Source: Nocardia brasiliensis IFM 10847 (GTDB lineage: Bacteria > Actinomycetota > Actinomycetes > Mycobacteriales > Mycobacteriaceae). Taken from it: 51,096 nucleotides of DNA. The position numbers and the translations under genes were made by a program. Under the pieces are notes generated by a model. It was not told where the DNA came from and did not search any database. It saw only the letters and a list, made by a program, of their open reading frames with translations. Location: positions 1-51,096 of the forward strand of contig NZ_BAUA01000146.1 of NCBI RefSeq assembly GCF_000710915.1, read 5' to 3'. How positions within the stretch are numbered: position 1 is the first letter of the stretch; every line of letters starts with the position of its first letter. Shown here piece by piece: positions 50,102 to 51,096 of the stretch.

Positions 50102-51096
50102 GATCCGCCCTCCTCCCGCATCAGCACAATCGCGGGACCGGCGGCGGTCGTTACCCGCTCGCGGCGGATGAGCGTCCGGATGCGCAGCAGATACCAGGCG
50201 GCGACGGTGAATTCGACGACGACGGTGCCGTAGACCAGCGTCCACACCGAGTGGGTGCGGAACGCGATGGCGAGTGCGGTGGCCGCCACGGCGGTGCCGA
50301 GCACCGCCCCGATCAGCACACCGGTGGTGTCCTGGCGCACCGGCAGGACGGCCGTGGTGACGAACGAGGTGATCGCGGTGGCCGGGAGCACGAAGGTCTC
50401 CACCCGCAACAGTCCGATGGCGGCCGTGAAATCCTTACCGAACACCAGATGGATCAACGTCGGCGCGGCCAGCCACACCGCGGCGGCGGCCACGGTCGCG
50501 GTGCAGACGCAGGCGAGCAGCGCCTGCATGGCATGGCGCCAGAAGTTGTTGTCGGCGCTCTTGCGCGCCATGCGGGGTAGCAGCGCGAAACCGATGGGAT
50601 CCAGGGTGGATTGGATCGCACGGACCAGTCGGTCCCCGGCGGAGTAGAGGCCGAGCGACACCGCGTCGAGCACCGCCGAATACACCGCCGCCGCGCCCTG
50701 CCCGTACGACGTGACCAGTAGCCGAGAGGTGAAAACCGGTGCGCCGGTGCGTAACACGGTGCGGATGCCGCGGGGGCGGGCCGGACGCCCGAAGGTACGC
50801 AACGAATCCCACCAGGTCAGCGCGACGGTCGGCACAGACGATACGAGCAGGCACAGCAGCGCGACCTGTGCGCTCGGTATCCGGGGCAGCACGGCGACGA
50901 GCAGCACGAGATATCCGATGCGGCCGACCGCCTGATAAGCGGTCGAAGCGCCGAAGCGGCCCTGACCGATCAGCAGCCAGTCCTCCGAGACCGACCAGAA
51001 GCCGCCGGCGAACAAGCCGAGCAGGATCATCTCCAGATGTTCCGGCGCACCCACGGCATAGCTGAGCAACAGCGCGGCACCGAGCACGCCGAGCGT
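50098..51096 (-). CDS. Polysaccharide flippase (Wzx/MATE-like), 5' end cut by window
   Basis: At least 332 residues; the reading frame runs to the right edge without a start I can trust. About nine hydrophobic segments remain, with SRLLVTSYGQGAAAVYSAVLDAVSLGLYSAGDRLVRAIQS and HLVFGKDFTAAIGLLRV typical of the C-terminal half of O-antigen flippases. It would carry the lipid-linked repeat unit across the membrane. First visible gene of the minus-strand polysaccharide operon. Confidence 0.82.
   Translation of the reverse strand, partial: TLGVLGAALLLSYAVGAPEHLEMILLGLFAGGFWSVSEDWLLIGQGRFGASTAYQAVGRIGYLVLLVAVLPRIPSAQVALLCLLVSSVPTVALTWWDSLRTFGRPARPRGIRTVLRTGAPVFTSRLLVTSYGQGAAAVYSAVLDAVSLGLYSAGDRLVRAIQSTLDPIGFALLPRMARKSADNNFWRHAMQALLACVCTATVAAAAVWLAAPTLIHLVFGKDFTAAIGLLRVETFVLPATAITSFVTTAVLPVRQDTTGVLIGAVLGTAVAATALAIAFRTHSVWTLVYGTVVVEFTVAAWYLLRIRTLIRRERVTTAAGPAIVLMREEGGS

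Noticed and set aside
1..51096. Mobile elements, phage genes, rRNA or tRNA genes
   Set aside because: No transposase, integrase or phage-structure motifs, no direct target duplications and no tRNA cloverleaf that I could find by eye.

Overview
The window reads as a chromosomal segment of a high-GC, mycolic-acid-type actinomycete, most likely Nocardia or a close relative. The reasons are strongly GC-biased third codon positions, a cutinase-like esterase, and proteins close in sequence to Mycobacterium LldD2, AdhA (Rv1862) and the Rv3391-type acyl-CoA reductase. Genus is an inference. I see no rRNA, tRNA, CRISPR array, insertion sequence or prophage. About 49 protein genes fill most of the window. 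Many are packed with 4-base ATGA overlaps, and several gene pairs end convergently with only a few bases between stops.

Left part (1-5376): a strong terminator from an upstream gene; a secreted protein whose signal peptide carries a (LPA)n tandem repeat; an elaborate hairpin/repeat element; a SAM methyltransferase; and an IclR regulator divergent from an SDR plus a DapB-like oxidoreductase, with a clear AATATT-centred operator between them.

Metabolic core (5358-15931): a complete set of genes for the non-phosphorylating (oxidative) L-fucose pathway. It comprises a lipoprotein-type sugar ABC transporter (binding protein, double ATPase, permease), an aldo/keto reductase (L-fucose dehydrogenase), an amidohydrolase (L-fuconolactonase), L-fuconate dehydratase (all eight active-site residues in register with FucD), an SDR (2-keto-3-deoxy-L-fuconate dehydrogenase), an FAH-family 2,4-diketo-3-deoxy-L-fuconate hydrolase, and an LldD2-type lactate dehydrogenase that would turn the released L-lactate into pyruvate. 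An FCD-type GntR regulator sits inside the cluster, and a shared palindrome (ACATC-C-GATGT) lies between the -35 and -10 of the main promoter and again beside the regulator gene.

Middle (15938-40252): mostly single genes and pairs. They include a class V aminotransferase, a secreted HNH nuclease with an overlapping 84-aa gene, a DUF2071 protein, a DUF6011 zinc-ribbon protein, an atypical metallo-beta-lactamase-fold protein, a 1037-aa AAA ATPase with a SnoaL-like partner, a second IclR, a stand-alone HemC, an acyl-CoA dehydrogenase, a bacterial expansin, a TetR/flavoprotein pair divergent from adhA with a double operator, a cutinase, an alcohol-forming fatty acyl-CoA reductase, and two divergent exported phosphoesterases.

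Right part (40259-51096, all on the minus strand): a cell-surface polysaccharide locus. Reading from the right edge it holds a flippase (cut by the edge), a glycosyltransferase, a polymerase-like membrane protein, a Wzz-type co-polymerase with a degenerate tyrosine-kinase domain, a beta-helix lipoprotein, a double GNAT protein, a small GntR regulator, a glutamate-1-semialdehyde-aminomutase-like enzyme, a previously easy-to-miss 57-aa gene coupled by ATGA overlaps on both sides, and a GT4 glycosyltransferase.
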